Shown here piece by piece: positions 7,860-16,389 of a DNA stretch of 26,614 nt (position 1 is the stretch's first letter; each line of letters opens with the position of its first letter). The DNA is from an uncultured Christensenellaceae bacterium (GTDB lineage: Bacteria > Bacillota > Clostridia > Christensenellales > Borkfalkiaceae). The notes under the pieces are model-generated. The model did not search any database, was not told the DNA's origin, and worked only from the letters and a program-made list of their open reading frames with translations. Where the stretch lies: contig CAJUOV010000001.1 of NCBI GenBank assembly GCA_910588695.1, forward strand, positions 216,623 to 243,236, read 5' to 3'. The translations under genes and the position numbers were made by a program.

Positions 7860-8090
7860 ATGACACGGGAGAAAAAAGTCAAAAAAATGAACGGTTCGAC
7901 AGAAAAAGTTTTGAAGGACATGAAAGAGCTTTTGGAGTTTTATCTGGAAGAATTGAACGGACGGGAGGCAAACGCTTTTTGCTACGGCGAAAAAACCGCC
8001 TATGTGGAATGTCTCGAAATGATCCAGAAGTGGCATCGCTCCAAAGAGATCGGACTCGATTACGAAATCGAGAAAAAGTATCCGCTATAA
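7860..8090 (+). CDS. Small conserved-looking hypothetical protein, 76 aa
   Basis: Acidic/basic helical protein with the central segment FYLEELNGREANAFCYGEKTA and a C-terminal EMIQKW; no membrane segment and no domain I recognise. The start is uncertain: ATG 7860 has no ribosome site, while ATG 7887 has GGGAG about 15 bases upstream, and either gives the same core. A TATAAT at 7834-7839 suggests a promoter just upstream, without a clear -35 box. It is followed 12 bases later by a strong terminator, so it is a single-gene unit. Confidence 0.7.
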   Translation: MTREKKVKKMNGSTEKVLKDMKELLEFYLEELNGREANAFCYGEKTAYVECLEMIQKWHRSKEIGLDYEIEKKYPL

Positions 8091-8102
8091 CTCAGCGGGA
8101 AG

Positions 8103-8137
8103 GGAAGCGGCGGAAAATTCTCCGCCGCTTCCTTTTT
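8103..8137 (+). terminator. Rho-independent terminator upstream of uvrC
   Basis: A perfect 12-bp GC-rich stem (GGAAGCGGCGGA / TCCGCCGCTTCC) with a 6-base loop, then TTTTT. It ends the small gene at 7860 and lies inside the open frame that runs into uvrC, which argues against any uvrC start upstream of it. Confidence 0.93.
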
Positions 8138-8236
8138 ATATTCTTTATATTCGGCGCGTATTTTTGTTTGCCTCGTATGAACTTATGCGCAGATCACGGT
8201 TTCTTTCCAATTTCACAAAAATTCCGTTGCAATTCC

Positions 8237-8265
8237 TTGAAAAAAGCAGGAAAAGCGTGTATAAT
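8237..8265 (+). promoter_or_regulatory. Promoter of the uvrC-mutS2 operon
   Basis: TTGAAA at 8237-8242 and TATAAT at 8260-8265 with a 17-bp spacer. Transcription should begin around 8272-8273, that is, at or one base before the uvrC GTG. Confidence 0.8.
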
Positions 8266-8272
8266 AAAAACA

Positions 8273-10078
8273 GTGAGCGACCTGAAAGAAAAACTTAAAC
8301 TGCTGCCCGATTCCGCGGGCGTGTATATCATGCTCGACAAAGACGGGACGGTTATCTATGTGGGCAAGGCGCGCGTACTGAAAAATCGCGTGCGCCAATA
8401 TTTCCATACTTCGGAAAAACCCGTAAAAGTCAGAAGCATGGTCGAAAATATCGCCGACTTTTCCTATATCGTCGCGCCGAGCGAGGTGGACGCGCTTGCG
8501 CTCGAAAACACGCTCATCAAAAAGTACAAGCCCAAATATAACATATTACTGAAAGACGATAAGACTTATCCCTACATCAAGATTCATCTGCGGGAAGAGT
8601 TTCCGCATATCTCGATCACCCGCCGCCTGAAAAAGGACGGGAGCAAATATTTCGGTCCCTTTATGGGCGGGATCAGCTGTAAAGAGATCGTAGACGTGGC
8701 GGCAAAGGTATACAATATCCGTACCTGTCAAACCCCTCTCGGCAAGAATAAAAAGCCCTGTCTCAATTATCACTTAAAGCGTTGCCTCGCACCCTGCGCC
8801 GGATTCGTTTCCAGAGAAGAATATGCGGAACGGGTGGAAAAGACGGTTGGTTTTTTGTCGGGCAACTATGAAGAGGCGGAGCGCATTCTGCGCGAAAAAA
8901 TGCAGCAGTTTGCGGAAGAGGAGCAGTTCGAACTTGCGCTTTCCGCACGCGACAGAATCGCCATGCTCAGCCGCTTGGGGGGCAGAAGAATCACTGCCAT
9001 GCCGCGCGACGTGGACGCGGACGTGTGGGCGATCGCCTCGAACGGGCTCTATGCGGCGGTTTCTTTATTGGTGACCCGCAAGGGGATCATGCAGGGCGCG
9101 CGCACCTTCTCGCTCGAAGAGGGGGCGGCGGAGAAGGAGGAAGCCTTTACGAGCGTTCTGACTCAGTATTATTCTTCGCACGAAATTCCGCACGAGATTA
9201 TATTGGGCGCGGAAGCGGACGATAATTTACTCGTCTCCTACGCGAGACAAAAGCAGGAGAGAAATCTCACGGTGACCCGTCCGAAGATGGGGGTGAAGCG
9301 GGAGCTTCTCGACATGGCGGAGAGGAACGCAAAGGAGTATCTCGAAAAATCGGTGTCGCAGATCAGACATAAGAACGACATGACGAAGAACGCATGCGAG
9401 CGGTTGCAGACTCTTTTGGGACTGCGAAGGTATCCCAAGCGCATGGAATGCTACGATATTTCCAACATTTCGGGCGTGGACAAGGTTGGCTCCATGGTGG
9501 TGTTCACGGACGGCGAGGCGGATAAATACGAATACCGCCGTTTCAGGATCAAGACGGTGGAGGGCGCGGACGACTTCGCTTCGCTCAAAGAGGTGCTTTT
9601 ACGTAGGCTGAAAAAGCTCGGCACCGAAGAAGAGGAACACTTTCAAAAGCCCCAGCTCATCGTCATCGACGGCGGCAAGGGGCAGCTTTCCGCAGTCAAA
9701 GAAATTTTCGACGGTCTCGGGATCGACGACATCGACCTGATTTCGCTTGCCAAACAGGAAGAAGAAGTATTCGCTTTGGATCGGGAAGGGAGTGTGCGGA
9801 TCGATAAGAGCGATTACGCGCTCAGAATGCTGCAACGTATCCGCGACGAAGCGCACCGATTTGCAATCACCTATTTCAGAAATCTGCATTCCAAACGGAA
9901 TTTACAGTCCGAACTCGACGGGATCGGAGGGATCGGCAAGAACAAGCGGATCGCTCTGCTCGAAAAATTCAGAACGATCGACAGAATCATGCAGGCGAGC
10001 GAAGAAGAATTGTGCGCCTGCGAGGGGATCGGTAAGGAACTTGCCGCCCGTATCCGAAAATACTTCGACGAATTATGA
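8273..10078 (+). CDS. uvrC: Excinuclease ABC subunit C
   Basis: UvrC makes both incisions in nucleotide excision repair with UvrA and UvrB. The 601-residue product has the full set: GIY-YIG nuclease near residues 10-90 (GVYIM ... VIYVGKA), UVR motif that binds UvrB near 195-235, RNase H-like endonuclease with CYDISN near 392, and a helix-hairpin-helix pair at the C-terminus (GIGGIGKNKR ... CEGIGKELAA). The start is GTG 8273, giving VSDLKEKLKLLPDSAGVYIM, which matches the family's N-terminus. The frame is open further upstream but that stretch contains a terminator. There is no ribosome site and the promoter abuts the GTG. First gene of a long coupled operon. Confidence 0.95.
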   Translation: MSDLKEKLKLLPDSAGVYIMLDKDGTVIYVGKARVLKNRVRQYFHTSEKPVKVRSMVENIADFSYIVAPSEVDALALENTLIKKYKPKYNILLKDDKTYPYIKIHLREEFPHISITRRLKKDGSKYFGPFMGGISCKEIVDVAAKVYNIRTCQTPLGKNKKPCLNYHLKRCLAPCAGFVSREEYAERVEKTVGFLSGNYEEAERILREKMQQFAEEEQFELALSARDRIAMLSRLGGRRITAMPRDVDADVWAIASNGLYAAVSLLVTRKGIMQGARTFSLEEGAAEKEEAFTSVLTQYYSSHEIPHEIILGAEADDNLLVSYARQKQERNLTVTRPKMGVKRELLDMAERNAKEYLEKSVSQIRHKNDMTKNACERLQTLLGLRRYPKRMECYDISNISGVDKVGSMVVFTDGEADKYEYRRFRIKTVEGADDFASLKEVLLRRLKKLGTEEEEHFQKPQLIVIDGGKGQLSAVKEIFDGLGIDDIDLISLAKQEEEVFALDREGSVRIDKSDYALRMLQRIRDEAHRFAITYFRNLHSKRNLQSELDGIGGIGKNKRIALLEKFRTIDRIMQASEEELCACEGIGKELAARIRKYFDEL

Positions 10079-10092
10079 GGCAAACGAAAACG

Positions 10093-10905
10093 ATGAAATA
10101 TGATTTATTTTGCTCGGATTTCGACGGTACGCTCGTAAGAGAGGACGGTACGATTTCCGAACGGGTGAAAAACGAAATCGCCCGCTATACCGCGGCGGGC
10201 GGGATTTTTACGGTGGTGACGGGACGAATGACTTCGTCTATTCTTCCGCGCGTGAAGGAGTTCGCCGACGAGGGAATCGTTGTTTCCTATCAGGGCGCGG
10301 TAATTTCCGACATCAAGACGGGGAAACTTCTGAAAAACGCATCGTTTACGGGAGACGACGCTTTGAACGCGGTGCTCCTTCTCGAAGAGGAAAATCATCA
10401 TATCCACGTCTATACGAACGAAGGGCTTTTTGTAAATCGCCGTGACGAAATGCTCGAAGCATACGAAAAAGTTTGCGGCGTGAAGGGAACGGTGGTCGGA
10501 GAACCGATTTCGAAATGGCTCAAAGAGAAAAAGTCACCCGTCGTTAAAGTGCTGGTCATGATCGAGCCCGAACGAAGGCTGGCGCTTAAAGCCGCGCTTG
10601 AAGAGAAACTCGGGCAGAAGTATTTTGTCACCTGTTCCAACGATTGGTTAGTGGAGATCATGCCCGAAGGGCAAGACAAAGGGGGCGCGATCCGCTTTCT
10701 CAGCGAATACTTCGATATTCCGAAAGAGAGGATCGCCGCGATTGGGGATCAGCTCAACGATCTGCCGATGTTGCGGGAAGCGGGCGGAAAATTTGCCGTG
10801 GGAAACGCGCAGAGGGAACTGAAAGAGTTCGCTGTTTCCGTGCCGACCTGCGAAGAGGACGGCGCAGCGTTTGCTTTGCAAATCGCAAGGGGGGAATGCC
10901 AATGA
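10093..10905 (+). CDS. Cof-type HAD-superfamily sugar-phosphate phosphatase
   Basis: A class IIB HAD hydrolase. Motif I is DFDGT (nucleophile and acid/base Asp), motif II TVVTGR, motif III the lysine before KVLVMI/QDKGGA, motif IV GDQLNDLPML. Proteins of this family dephosphorylate small phosphometabolites; the substrate cannot be read from sequence. I place the start at ATG 10093 (MKYDLFCSDFDGT, usual for the family, GAGG 12 bases upstream). ATG 10075, which overlaps the uvrC stop as ATGA, would add six residues. Its own stop overlaps the hprK start. Usual length for the family. Confidence 0.9.
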   Translation: MKYDLFCSDFDGTLVREDGTISERVKNEIARYTAAGGIFTVVTGRMTSSILPRVKEFADEGIVVSYQGAVISDIKTGKLLKNASFTGDDALNAVLLLEEENHHIHVYTNEGLFVNRRDEMLEAYEKVCGVKGTVVGEPISKWLKEKKSPVVKVLVMIEPERRLALKAALEEKLGQKYFVTCSNDWLVEIMPEGQDKGGAIRFLSEYFDIPKERIAAIGDQLNDLPMLREAGGKFAVGNAQRELKEFAVSVPTCEEDGAAFALQIARGECQ

Positions 10906-11831
10906 ATAATAACGTGATATTGCCGCAGGAAACGGTCATGCTCGATAAATTCGCATCCGATCTGAACTTCGAAATGCTCTATGCGGGGCGGGGGATCATC
11001 TCTCTTTCGAGCGTGAGCGTCGACAGACCGGGGCTTCGGCTCGCGGGTTTTTACAGTTATTTCGACACACAGCGAATTCTGGTGATCGGATTGACCGAGC
11101 ATGAATTTTTGCGTTCCTGTTCCTCCGAGGAACGCAAGGAAAAAATTCAGAAACTGTTCGACTGCGGCGAAATTCCCTGTATCGTATTTTCGCGCGATCT
11201 GCCTGTTTTTCCGGAATTCATGGCGTGCGCGCGCAATTCCTATACGCCTGTGTTCCGTTCAAGCAAGATGACGACGTCGGTCATCGCCGATCTTTTCGTA
11301 TATCTTTCCCGCCTGCTCGCGCCCACGACCACCGTGCACGGCGTTCTTCTCGACGTGTTCGGCGTGGGAATCATGCTGACGGGCATGAGCGGGGTTGGAA
11401 AAAGCGAAACGGCGATGGAGCTGATCAAACGCGGACACCGTCTCGTCGCCGACGACTCCGTTTTAATTCGCAAGATCGAGAACGAGCTTGTGGGCACCTC
11501 TCCCGACAGGATCCGTTATTTTATGGAGCTCAGGGGAATCGGCATTATCAACGTAAAAAATATGTACGGTTCGGGCGCGGTCATGAACGAGAAAGAGATC
11601 GAGTTTGTCATCGAGATGCGGAATTGGGAGAACGGAAAAGAATACGACCGTCTGGGCGACGTAAAAGACTTTGAAGAAATTCTGGGGGTCAAAATTCCCA
11701 AACTTCTGATTCCCGTCAGTCCGGGGCGCAATCTTGCGATCCTCATCGAAGTCGCGGCGAGAAATCAGCGCTTGAAGAGCATGGGCTACGACGCGGCGCA
11801 GGAACTCATTCAAAGAACGATCGGCAGATAA
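10902..11831 (+). CDS. hprK: HPr kinase/phosphorylase
   Basis: Bifunctional sensor enzyme that phosphorylates and dephosphorylates HPr at serine, the master switch of carbon catabolite repression in Gram-positive bacteria. The 309-residue product has the variable N-terminal domain and the C-terminal kinase with P-loop GMSGVGKS (161-168), the preceding TVHGVLLDVFGVG region with the catalytic His, ADDSV, and the family signature ELRGIGIINV. The start ATG overlaps the preceding stop (ATGA) and follows AAGGGGGG. HPr itself (ptsH) is not in the window. Length and motifs are those of an active enzyme. Confidence 0.96.
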   Translation: MNNNVILPQETVMLDKFASDLNFEMLYAGRGIISLSSVSVDRPGLRLAGFYSYFDTQRILVIGLTEHEFLRSCSSEERKEKIQKLFDCGEIPCIVFSRDLPVFPEFMACARNSYTPVFRSSKMTTSVIADLFVYLSRLLAPTTTVHGVLLDVFGVGIMLTGMSGVGKSETAMELIKRGHRLVADDSVLIRKIENELVGTSPDRIRYFMELRGIGIINVKNMYGSGAVMNEKEIEFVIEMRNWENGKEYDRLGDVKDFEEILGVKIPKLLIPVSPGRNLAILIEVAARNQRLKSMGYDAAQELIQRTIGR

Positions 11832-11834
11832 AAA

Positions 11835-13955
11835 ATGGATTTTGAAATTCTGGCGCCTGCGGGAAGCGCGGAATGCGCCCGCGCTTCCCTCGATGCGGGC
11901 GCGGACGCAATTTATTTGGGATTAAAAGAATTTTCCGCGCGGCAGTCCGCGGAGAATTTTGACGTTGACTCTTTGAAGAACATATGCGAATATGCGCATC
12001 TCTTGGGAGCGAAGGTCTACGTCTGTCTGAACACGCTTGTCAAAGACGGCGAAACGGACTGTTTTTTTTCTTCCGCGGTCAGAGCTTGGAACGCGGGCGC
12101 GGACGCATTGTTGATACAGGATATTTTTTTGGGAAAATTATTGAAAGAGATTTATCCCGAAATCGTTTTGCATCTTTCAACGCAGGGCGGGTGCTGTAAC
12201 GAGTACGGCGCGCGTCTTGCGAGAGAATACGGGTTTTCGCGCGTTGTTCTGGCGCGGGAAACGCCGATCGGCGAGATCGGAAAAATTTCGAAAATTATCG
12301 AGACGGAGGCGTTCGTGCAGGGCGCGCTCTGTTCTTGCTTTTCCGGGCAGTGCTATTTTTCTTCGTTTGCGGGAAATAACAGCGGCAACCGCGGCAGGTG
12401 TAAGCAGCCCTGCCGCAAGCTCTATTCGATCGACCGGGCGGGATTCGAAGAACCTGCTTACGCTCTCTCTCTTTCCGATCTCTCGCTCGGACGCAAATTA
12501 AACAAACTGCATGCGGCGGGCGTAACGTCGCTCAAAATCGAGGGACGGCTGCGCCGCCCCGAATACGCCGCATCGGCGGTCGCATATTATAAAGCGCTCC
12601 TTGCGGGCAGAGACGCCGAGAAAGAATACCGTTTTCTGAAACGTGCGTTCAACCGCGGGAATTATACCGAGGGACTTGCATTCGGGCAAAAGAACGGTTT
12701 TCTCTCGCGCAACGTACAGGGGCATATCGGCGAAGACGTGGGCGAAGTCTCCCTGACTGAACGCGGATATTTTTGCAAGAGCGGGTTTACGCCCGAACGG
12801 GGCGACGCTTTCAAAATTTTGCGTTGCGGCAGAGAAGTCGGCGGCGCGGTCTTTTCGGAACTTGGAAAGAACGGGTTTTATCTTTCGTCAAACGTCCGCC
12901 TCTTCGGGGGAGACAGGGTCTGCGTTACCACTTCGAAGGCGGCGTGCGACTTTGCGCTGGATCTGTCGCGGCTCCGCCCGGTAAAAGTCGAGCTTGTATT
13001 CGAGGCGGGAAAAAAGCCGTATGCGGAAGCGGCGGGCTTTTCGTTCGAGGGAGACGAACTTCTTGAAAGTGCAAAAAATTCGCCTCTGACGGAGGAAGAG
13101 ATTTGCGCCTGTTTCGAAAAGACGGACGCGCTTCCGCTTGCGCCCGCCGTTTCCGTTCGCACGCAGGGCGCGTTTCTGCCGAAATCAAAGCTCAATGCGT
13201 TTCGGCGGTCGTTCTATGAGGGATTGAAAAAATTTTTGCTTCCCGCTCGCGCGCAGCTTTGCGAACGCGCTCTTCCGCAAACCGATCCCGGCGGCGGTCT
13301 CGCAGCCCGTAAAAGAGCGGTGATCGCGGAAACGCCCGATGAAAACGCGGATATTTTTATCTGTAAGCCTTGCGAATATGCGCATATTCCCGTGCGGGGC
13401 AAACAGGAAAGATTTTTATATCTTCCGCCCTATTTTACGTCGGAAGACGAAAAAATAATCGCGCCGCTCATAAATTCGTTCGACGGGATCTACTGCGAAG
13501 GCTACTACGGCGTACCGCTCGCAAAAAAGTACGGCATAAAACTTTTTGCGGGAACGGGCTTCAATCTCACCAACCGTTACGCCGTTTCCGAAGTGAGAAA
13601 AATCGCCGACTATTATGCGCTTTCCAAAGAAATATCCGCCCGCGAGGGCGAGCCGCTCGGCAAAGAGGGTTTCCGATTTGTCGGCGGCGGGATCAAAGTC
13701 ATGGATTTAATCTACTGTCCCTTTTCCCAGGACTGCAAGCGCTGCGACGTGCGGAAAGAATATACTTTGAAAGACGAAGAGGGGCGTAAGTTTCCGTTGC
13801 GTCGGTATCGGTTTTCGGGCACGTGCCGTTTCGAAGTATATAACTGCGCCGCACTCTCTGCGGAGAAAGGCGGCAACGCGCTCTATGATTTTTCTTGCGC
13901 GCAGGCAAATTCGATGCCGACGACCAAGGGCAGAAGCGAAAGGGGGATGCAATGA
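11835..13955 (+). CDS. Peptidase U32 family protein (probable RNA 5-hydroxylation enzyme, DUF3656-type)
   Basis: N-terminal TIM-barrel-like U32 domain starting ILAPAGSAECARASLDAGADAIYLG, with the family core EAFVQGALCSCFSGQCYFSS and the conserved cysteines CKQPCR (around residues 155-200). The rest, to 706 residues, matches the long DUF3656-containing subgroup. Although named peptidases, studied members (RlhA, TrhP/TrhO-related) hydroxylate cytidine or uridine in RNA; the target here is unknown. Near the C-terminus is a second cysteine group (CPFSQDCKRCDV ... CRFEVYNC), possibly an Fe-S site. It starts 3 bases after hprK without a good ribosome site, and its stop overlaps mutS2, so it is inside the operon. 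Confidence 0.9.
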   Translation: MDFEILAPAGSAECARASLDAGADAIYLGLKEFSARQSAENFDVDSLKNICEYAHLLGAKVYVCLNTLVKDGETDCFFSSAVRAWNAGADALLIQDIFLGKLLKEIYPEIVLHLSTQGGCCNEYGARLAREYGFSRVVLARETPIGEIGKISKIIETEAFVQGALCSCFSGQCYFSSFAGNNSGNRGRCKQPCRKLYSIDRAGFEEPAYALSLSDLSLGRKLNKLHAAGVTSLKIEGRLRRPEYAASAVAYYKALLAGRDAEKEYRFLKRAFNRGNYTEGLAFGQKNGFLSRNVQGHIGEDVGEVSLTERGYFCKSGFTPERGDAFKILRCGREVGGAVFSELGKNGFYLSSNVRLFGGDRVCVTTSKAACDFALDLSRLRPVKVELVFEAGKKPYAEAAGFSFEGDELLESAKNSPLTEEEICACFEKTDALPLAPAVSVRTQGAFLPKSKLNAFRRSFYEGLKKFLLPARAQLCERALPQTDPGGGLAARKRAVIAETPDENADIFICKPCEYAHIPVRGKQERFLYLPPYFTSEDEKIIAPLINSFDGIYCEGYYGVPLAKKYGIKLFAGTGFNLTNRYAVSEVRKIADYYALSKEISAREGEPLGKEGFRFVGGGIKVMDLIYCPFSQDCKRCDVRKEYTLKDEEGRKFPLRRYRFSGTCRFEVYNCAALSAEKGGNALYDFSCAQANSMPTTKGRSERGMQ

Positions 13956-16303
13956 CGGGGGAATATAAGCGTCTGGAACTCGATAAGATTTTATCGTTTG
14001 TCGCCGCGTATGCCGTAACGGAGGAGGGGAAGGAACGGGCGAACGCCTTTGCTCCCGCCGCCGACCTGAAAGAGGCGGAGTACCTGCTTCATCTTACCGA
14101 AGAGGGATACAAATTACTCTTCGAGATCGGCGCGGGGAAAATCGCGTATTTTCCGCCCCTCGGCGATAAGGCGGAGCGCGCGGAAAAAGGCGCTTCTCTC
14201 ACCTGTCTCGAACTCACCGAAATTGCGAGACTTCTTTGCTCTGCGCGGCTCTTATACCGTTCTGTTGCGAATGCGGACGAGAGGATCGCGCTCATGAAAG
14301 AACTCGTATCGCCCATTGTTCCGCGCGAGAGCTTGGAACAAGAGATCAGGGACAAGATCGTAGGGGACAACGAGCTGGCGGACAATGCGAGCGAAAAACT
14401 CTTTGCGATCCGCAGGGAAAAGCGCCTTACGGGCGAAAGGATCCGAGCGCGCCTTGCGGAATATCTTACGGGCAGCGAACGCAAGTTTTTGCAGGAGGGA
14501 ATCGTCACGGTGCGCGGCGACCGTTTCGTCGTGCCCGTCAAAGCGGAATATAAGCGCAGTATCCGCGGCTTTGTGCACGATCGTTCCGCGACAGGCGCGA
14601 CGGTATTTATCGAGCCGGAAGAAATTTTCGAGATGAACAACGAGCTGGCAACGCTTATGCTCGACGAAAAAGAGGAAGAGGCGCGCATTCTCAAAGAGCT
14701 CTCCTCCGCTGTCGGCAGGATCGCGGAAGAGCTTAAAACCGATTCCGATCTGCTTGCCGAGGCGGACGCGATTTACGCCCGCGCAGAATATGCGCATGCG
14801 GTCAAGGGAGTCAAACCCGAGCTCAATCGCAAGGGCATTGTAAATATTATCAAGGGCAGACACCCCCTTCTCGATCAAAAGACCGCCGTGCCCGTTTCCC
14901 TTGCAGTGGGCGAGAAATGCCGCTTTCTCGTTTTAAGCGGTTCGAACACGGGCGGTAAGACGGTCACTTTGAAAATGTGCGGACTGTTCTGCCTTATGGC
15001 GGCGTGCGGGCTCTTTGTTCCCGCCGCGGAAGGAACCCGTCTCGCTGTGTTCGGAGGGGTATACTGCGACGCGGGAGACAGTCAGTCTATCGAAGAAAAT
15101 CTTTCGACATTCTCTTCCCATATCGTCCATATCAAGCAGATATTGGAACGGGCGGACGAGAACTCTCTCGTTCTGATTGACGAACCGGGGGGAGGCACCG
15201 ATCCCGAAGAGGGTCAGGCGCTTGCAACCGCGGTGCTGTCTGCGCTCGTCAGAAAGAGGGCGGTCGGTATCGTTACCACCCACTACGGCGCGCTTAAAGA
15301 ATTTGCCTGCGATCGGGAGGGGCTCGAAAACGGATGTATGGAATTCGATGCCGCTTCCTTCCGTCCGCTGTATCGTTTGAAAATGGGAGTTTCCGGTTCT
15401 TCGAACGCGCTCGCGATCTGCAAGCGTCTGGGTATGGATGAAAACATTCTGCAAGAGGCGCGGTGCTATCTTTCGGAGGGGGCGCGTTCCTACGAAAAGA
15501 CGCTGCGGAGCGCAGAGGAGAGCCGCGTCCGCGCAGAGGAACTCGAACGGGAAACCCGCGCGCTCAAAGAGACGTGGAGCGCAAAATTGTCTTCGCTTGA
15601 AAAAGAAGAGGAGAAGTTCCGCAAAGAGAGGGAAAAGTTTTTGCTCTCGTCCAAAGCGGAGGCGCGTCGGATCGTAGCCGAACGGACTGCCGAAGCGGAG
15701 GAGCTGTTAAGTGAAATCGAAGAGATATTCAGACAGAAAACGCTTTCGGAGAGCGATCTTATCAAAGCGCGCACTCTGAAAAACTCCATGCTCAAAAGCG
15801 CCGTCGAGCGGGAGGAGAGACCCGCCCGTCTTGCGCCCGTCGATTGGAAGTCGCTGAAAGAGGGCGATTCCGTTCTGGTCGGAAGCATGGACGCGGAGGG
15901 CGTTGTTCTGGGAGTGAAGCGTGAAAAGAAAGAGGCCGTCGTGCAGTGCGGTCCGCTTCGCGTGAGCGTAAAGGCGGACGATCTCTTTTTTCCGCGAGGA
16001 AAAGATTCGAAGAGGGAAGAGAAGGTTCGCGTTGTAAAACATCTCAACGACCGGTCCATGCCCGCGCGCGAGCTGAACGTGATCGGACTGACGGTCGCGG
16101 AGGCGCTGACGGAAGTAGAAAATTTTCTCGATTCTTCGCTGGTGTCCAATCTTACGGAGGTGCATATCGTACACGGAATGGGCACGGGAAAATTGAGAAA
16201 AGCGATTCACGAACTGCTTAAAAAGCACCGTCGTGTGCAGGAATTCCGTTTGGGAGTCTACGGCGAGGGAGAATCGGGCGTGACCGTTGTAAAGCTCGGA
16301 TAA
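13952..16303 (+). CDS. mutS2: Endonuclease MutS2 (with Smr domain)
   Basis: A 783-residue MutS2. It has the core/lever helices (about 1-310), the ATPase with Walker A SGSNTGGKT (329-337) and Walker B LVLIDEPGGGTD (Asp410/Glu411), a long coiled coil (about 510-640), a KOW-like stretch, and a C-terminal Smr domain (about 705-783) with HGMGTGKLRKAI. MutS2 acts on branched DNA, and newer work in Bacillus also implicates it in ribosome collision rescue. The Walker B region usually reads DELGxGTDP; the Pro-Gly here is a mild variant. The Smr LDLRG motif is LNVIG. The start overlaps the previous stop (ATGA) after AAGGGGG; the upstream open frame is not coding. Confidence 0.95.
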   Translation: MTGEYKRLELDKILSFVAAYAVTEEGKERANAFAPAADLKEAEYLLHLTEEGYKLLFEIGAGKIAYFPPLGDKAERAEKGASLTCLELTEIARLLCSARLLYRSVANADERIALMKELVSPIVPRESLEQEIRDKIVGDNELADNASEKLFAIRREKRLTGERIRARLAEYLTGSERKFLQEGIVTVRGDRFVVPVKAEYKRSIRGFVHDRSATGATVFIEPEEIFEMNNELATLMLDEKEEEARILKELSSAVGRIAEELKTDSDLLAEADAIYARAEYAHAVKGVKPELNRKGIVNIIKGRHPLLDQKTAVPVSLAVGEKCRFLVLSGSNTGGKTVTLKMCGLFCLMAACGLFVPAAEGTRLAVFGGVYCDAGDSQSIEENLSTFSSHIVHIKQILERADENSLVLIDEPGGGTDPEEGQALATAVLSALVRKRAVGIVTTHYGALKEFACDREGLENGCMEFDAASFRPLYRLKMGVSGSSNALAICKRLGMDENILQEARCYLSEGARSYEKTLRSAEESRVRAEELERETRALKETWSAKLSSLEKEEEKFRKEREKFLLSSKAEARRIVAERTAEAEELLSEIEEIFRQKTLSESDLIKARTLKNSMLKSAVEREERPARLAPVDWKSLKEGDSVLVGSMDAEGVVLGVKREKKEAVVQCGPLRVSVKADDLFFPRGKDSKREEKVRVVKHLNDRSMPARELNVIGLTVAEALTEVENFLDSSLVSNLTEVHIVHGMGTGKLRKAIHELLKKHRRVQEFRLGVYGEGESGVTVVKLG

Positions 16304-16389
16304 TCGGCGCGTGTAAAGGTACAAGTCATAAAATTCCGTTTATCTCAATAAAATGCTGTGATAGCATTTTCGATTTTGAGGTAAACTGA

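Noticed and set aside
7979..8272. N-terminal extension of uvrC
   Set aside because: The open frame crosses a strong terminator and the uvrC promoter, and known UvrC proteins start at the GIY-YIG domain.
10644..10901. Extended start for hprK within the HAD gene
   Set aside because: The ATG at 10902 has an AAGGGGGG site and gives the usual HprK N-terminus; the extension lies inside the coding frame of another gene.
13895..13951. Extended start for mutS2
   Set aside because: The upstream residues lie inside the U32 gene; ATG 13952 has AAGGGGG and gives the normal MutS2 start.
16344..16380. Terminator after mutS2
   Set aside because: There is an imperfect hairpin (AAAATGCT / AGCATTTT) but the tail TTTTCGATTTT is interrupted and overlaps the next gene's ribosome-site region; it may be weak or regulatory, so it is not called.
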